From Isochrysis galbana (Eukaryota; Haptophyta; Isochrysidales; Isochrysidaceae), in assembly GCA_018136815.1 (NCBI GenBank), contig CM030937.1, positions 5,942,526 to 6,006,525 of the forward strand: a stretch of DNA of 64,000 bases, read 5' to 3'. The stretch's first letter is position 1, and every line of letters starts with the position of its first letter. The notes under the pieces were generated by a model. That model was not told the DNA's origin. It saw nothing but the letters and a program-made list of their open reading frames with translations, and did no database searches. Of the stretch, positions 61,837-64,000 are shown piece by piece. Made by a program: the position numbers and the translations under genes.

Positions 61837-64000
61837 TTTGGTTTTCCTCAAGGCGAGGAACGCTTTAGTCAAGTCCCTGACACTTACATCCTCTAGTGTT
61901 GTACGCGTGCCGTTTAGCATGTATTCTTGAGGTAACGGGTACGCCGTTTCCGCCGGGCCGTCGTACGCTCGTCCCCACTTCAGCGGGGTGTACAGTTCGT
62001 CGGGCAGTAGTTGCGGGCTAATCCGCTCGTGGATGTGGGGCTCTCCCATGACATTGAGCTGGACTTTGTGGTAGTCGCCTCTTCGGCGCAGATAACAGTT
62101 ATGGTCCAAGTCCACTAGGATCTCGCCTAGGTCGTGTGCGTCCGGATCTTCCTGAGGGACTATATCTTGCTCCTCCGGAGCCGGAGGCGGAGTCTTCGCT
62201 TGTTTTCTAAGAAGGTTCATATAATCGAAAGTGGTATGTATTAGTCTTGATCTCGTCCACTCAGAAATCTTTTCCCACGACTTAAGAAAGGGGCCTAACG
62301 ATATGTAATTTCCCCTATGGCGTATCCAACGTTCTCCGTCCGGCAAGTAGGCCGCGCATTCTTCCATAGTGTAAACGTCCCCCGTATCCGGGTTTATGGT
62401 GTTGTGGACAATAACTGTCTGTAGAGACTCCCATTTCGACCTATGTGAGTGATGAATAGCCGGAGGCTTGTGGAAAAGATTGTGCCATATCGGGGAGCCC
62501 TGAGTGCCTTCTCGTGTGATTTCTCCCCTAAGGAAGTTGATCCTTCTGAAGTTTTCCAGCGCATGCTTCCAGAAGGCCGGGAGCGTGCTATTGCCGCGGA
62601 TGCTAGCCGTGAGGCTTTTCGAGTCGACCTTCGAAAAGACCGCCGCTCGCCCTAAGGGGGTGCGGCTGAACCATTGATCCAAAACTATCTTCCATTCCGC
62701 CATTGACGGGTTAAGATATCGGACTATCCATATCGCTTGGAGCGCCCTCGTGTGTTCGGCCATGGGAAGTAGTCCGACCCCCAATAGGGGCCCGTCTTCG
62801 CTTGTGCCTACCCTCGGATATGCCGGAAGGGTTATCCATTTCCGACCCTCTTGCGAGGAGCCTAGCTCGTCCGCCTGTAGTCGGGGAGACCTATTCCATA
62901 GTATAGTTTGAACGTCCGAGTCTATGGCCTCCATGAACCATGCCGGAGGGGTGGACGTGGATAGCCAATATCTCGGAGTCCCGTAGATTATGAAGTTCAC
63001 TAGTAGCGTCCTCCCGTGAATGGAGAGACTCTTCAGACCTCTCCATGTTGCGACTTTTTTCTTAAGCTTTGCGTATAGCTTCTCCCAGAAGGAGTCGTTT
63101 TCTAGCCCTTCCCAGAAAGGGACTCCTAGAATGGTCGCATACTCGCCTTCGCCGAGTGTTTTAAGATAAGCTAGCGTCTCGGGGACCTGCGCCCCTGTAA
63201 GTGATCCCATTCTTATTAGTATACTCTTGTTTTTGTTCACCCTAGCCCCGGTGGCGGTTCCATAGCTCTCTAAGATGTGCATCGCCCTTTCAAGTGACTC
63301 GAAAGAGTTCGCTAAAATTTGCGTGTCGTCGGCAAACTGCGAGAGCCTTAACTCTCTAGGTCCTATTGTGATTCCCTTCATCTCAGGGTCGGCGTTGACT
63401 AGTCGTGTTAGGCCTTCGGCCACTAAGAGAAAAGCTAGGGGCGATAGCGGGCACCCTTGGGGCATGCCGCAATGTATCGTGAAGGGATTGCTGCGTCTAC
63501 CATTGGCCTTGATCCATCTGATCGGAAGTGAATCCGCGTTAGTTAATAGTGTTAGCCATTTAGAGTAACCGGGGCCGAAGCCCAATGCCTGTATCGCTCT
63601 ATGATAATAATCCCAACTGACTCTATCGAAAGCCTTCTCCCAGTCTATCGCCAGGGCTAATCCCTCTTCGTCTGCGTCATCCAGGTACGCTTGCACTAGC
63701 TTTAGCAGATGGGTGGCTTCGCCTATCATCCTCCTAGGCACAAAGCCCACTTGCTCCTTGGAGATGATCGTATGTATCGTCTTTTTGAGTCTGTTAGCTA
63801 GGATCCTGGCGAGGATTTTGTAGTCCGTTTGGAGCAACGTTATTGGTCTATAATTCCTCGGGTCCCTGGCGTCCCCTTTTTTATAGAGCAGGGCTATATC
63901 ACCCGAGCATGTGTCCTCCGGTAACGCCCCCGACCGGTAGGCTTCGTGAAACATGTCCATCAGGCGCGGGGCCACTAGCTTTTCAAAGCTCTGGTAGAAC
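61813..64000 (-). CDS. LINE reverse transcriptase, partial (5' end outside window)
   Basis: This is a reverse transcriptase of the non-LTR type. It contains GDIALLYKKGDARDPRNYRPITL (blocks 1-2), ALAIDWEKAFDRVSWDYY (block A), GMPQGCPLSPLAFLLVAEGL (block B), and the catalytic FADDTQILANS (block C), then ILGVPFWEG. The order and RNYRPITL/FADD wording are of the L1-like group. The frame is open to the window edge. The last few codons before 61818 belong to the SINE junction; the true frame resumes at 60956. An endonuclease domain, expected upstream, would be off-window. Confidence 0.9.
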   Translation of the reverse strand, partial: FYQSFEKLVAPRLMDMFHEAYRSGALPEDTCSGDIALLYKKGDARDPRNYRPITLLQTDYKILARILANRLKKTIHTIISKEQVGFVPRRMIGEATHLLKLVQAYLDDADEEGLALAIDWEKAFDRVSWDYYHRAIQALGFGPGYSKWLTLLTNADSLPIRWIKANGRRSNPFTIHCGMPQGCPLSPLAFLLVAEGLTRLVNADPEMKGITIGPRELRLSQFADDTQILANSFESLERAMHILESYGTATGARVNKNKSILIRMGSLTGAQVPETLAYLKTLGEGEYATILGVPFWEGLENDSFWEKLYAKLKKKVATWRGLKSLSIHGRTLLVNFIIYGTPRYWLSTSTPPAWFMEAIDSDVQTILWNRSPRLQADELGSSQEGRKWITLPAYPRVGTSEDGPLLGVGLLPMAEHTRALQAIWIVRYLNPSMAEWKIVLDQWFSRTPLGRAAVFSKVDSKSLTASIRGNSTLPAFWKHALENFRRINFLRGEITREGTQGSPIWHNLFHKPPAIHHSHRSKWESLQTVIVHNTINPDTGDVYTMEECAAYLPDGERWIRHRGNYISLGPFLKSWEKISEWTRSRLIHTTFDYMNLLRKQAKTPPPAPEEQDIVPQEDPDAHDLGEILVDLDHNCYLRRRGDYHKVQLNVMGEPHIHERISPQLLPDELYTPLKWGRAYDGPAETAYPLPQEYMLNGTRTTLEDVSVRDLTKAFLALRKTKSQKSTLK

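Larger units (their letters stand above)
59986..64000 (-). mobile_element. Non-LTR retrotransposon (LINE), 5' part beyond the window
   Basis: The element reads right to left. Its reverse transcriptase ORF enters at the right edge. Its 3' UTR (about 60290-60000) ends ttttaagaagatc followed by eight T directly against copia sequence. The 5' target duplication would be off-window. A SINE-like insert occupies 60957-61817. The poly-T rather than poly-A 3' end is notable. Confidence 0.85.

Noticed and set aside
1-64000. CRISPR array, rRNA, phage or prokaryotic operon structure
   Set aside because: No regularly spaced identical repeats, no rRNA words, and genes carry spliceosomal introns; the phage-like methyltransferase is inside a eukaryotic retrotransposon.

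Overview
The window is nuclear DNA from a GC-rich single-celled eukaryote, most probably an alga. Every confidently recognised gene is eukaryotic (PIG-M, COQ7, ferredoxin/adrenodoxin reductase, HMG-CoA synthase, an atypical E2F, LRRC57-like, Sec14-like). Genes are compact with short introns. At least three of about seventeen reconstructable introns are GC-AG, and one gene encodes a SohB-type protease with a plastid-like leader. A haptophyte or similar chromist alga fits, but no marker fixes the lineage; this is inference.

Host genes, left to right: a novel single-pass membrane protein (3328-4143, +); PIG-M GPI mannosyltransferase (4889-6376, -); a Sec14/CRAL-TRIO lipid-transfer protein in at least five exons (9337-10632, +); an LRRC57-like protein (13907-14793, -) head-to-head with a methyltransferase/2OG-oxygenase-like fusion (15012-16583, +); COQ7 (18538-19293, +); a SohB-like S49 protease (23717-26118, -); an E2F7/8-type double-DNA-binding-domain E2F (32190-33923, -); mitochondrial FDXR (48937-51015, +); HMG-CoA synthase in nine exons (55909-58546, +). 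They belong to ordinary membrane, mitochondrial, isoprenoid and cell-cycle functions and form no cluster.

Most of the rest is transposon-derived and heavily nested. (1) A family of GC-rich SINE-like retroposons, 0.5-1.1 kb, has 14-19 bp target-site duplications and, in several copies, T-rich 3' ends; two cases are SINE-in-SINE. (2) hAT elements: four non-autonomous copies with 8-bp duplications and perfect terminal inverted repeats, plus a transposase gene split by a retrotransposon. (3) A Ty3/gypsy LTR element at 36574-45984, with near-identical LTRs, lies inside that hAT transposase gene. Its pol-side ORF carries a phage-type cytosine-C5 methyltransferase domain, the most unusual item in the window. 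(4) A copia fossil (about 58860-59985) is interrupted by a LINE (59986 to beyond the right edge), which is itself interrupted by a SINE. This gives the order copia, then LINE, then SINE.

Intergenic stretches are mostly microsatellites, poly-C/poly-G tracts and short fold-backs. No tRNA, rRNA, CRISPR array or prokaryotic-style operon was seen.
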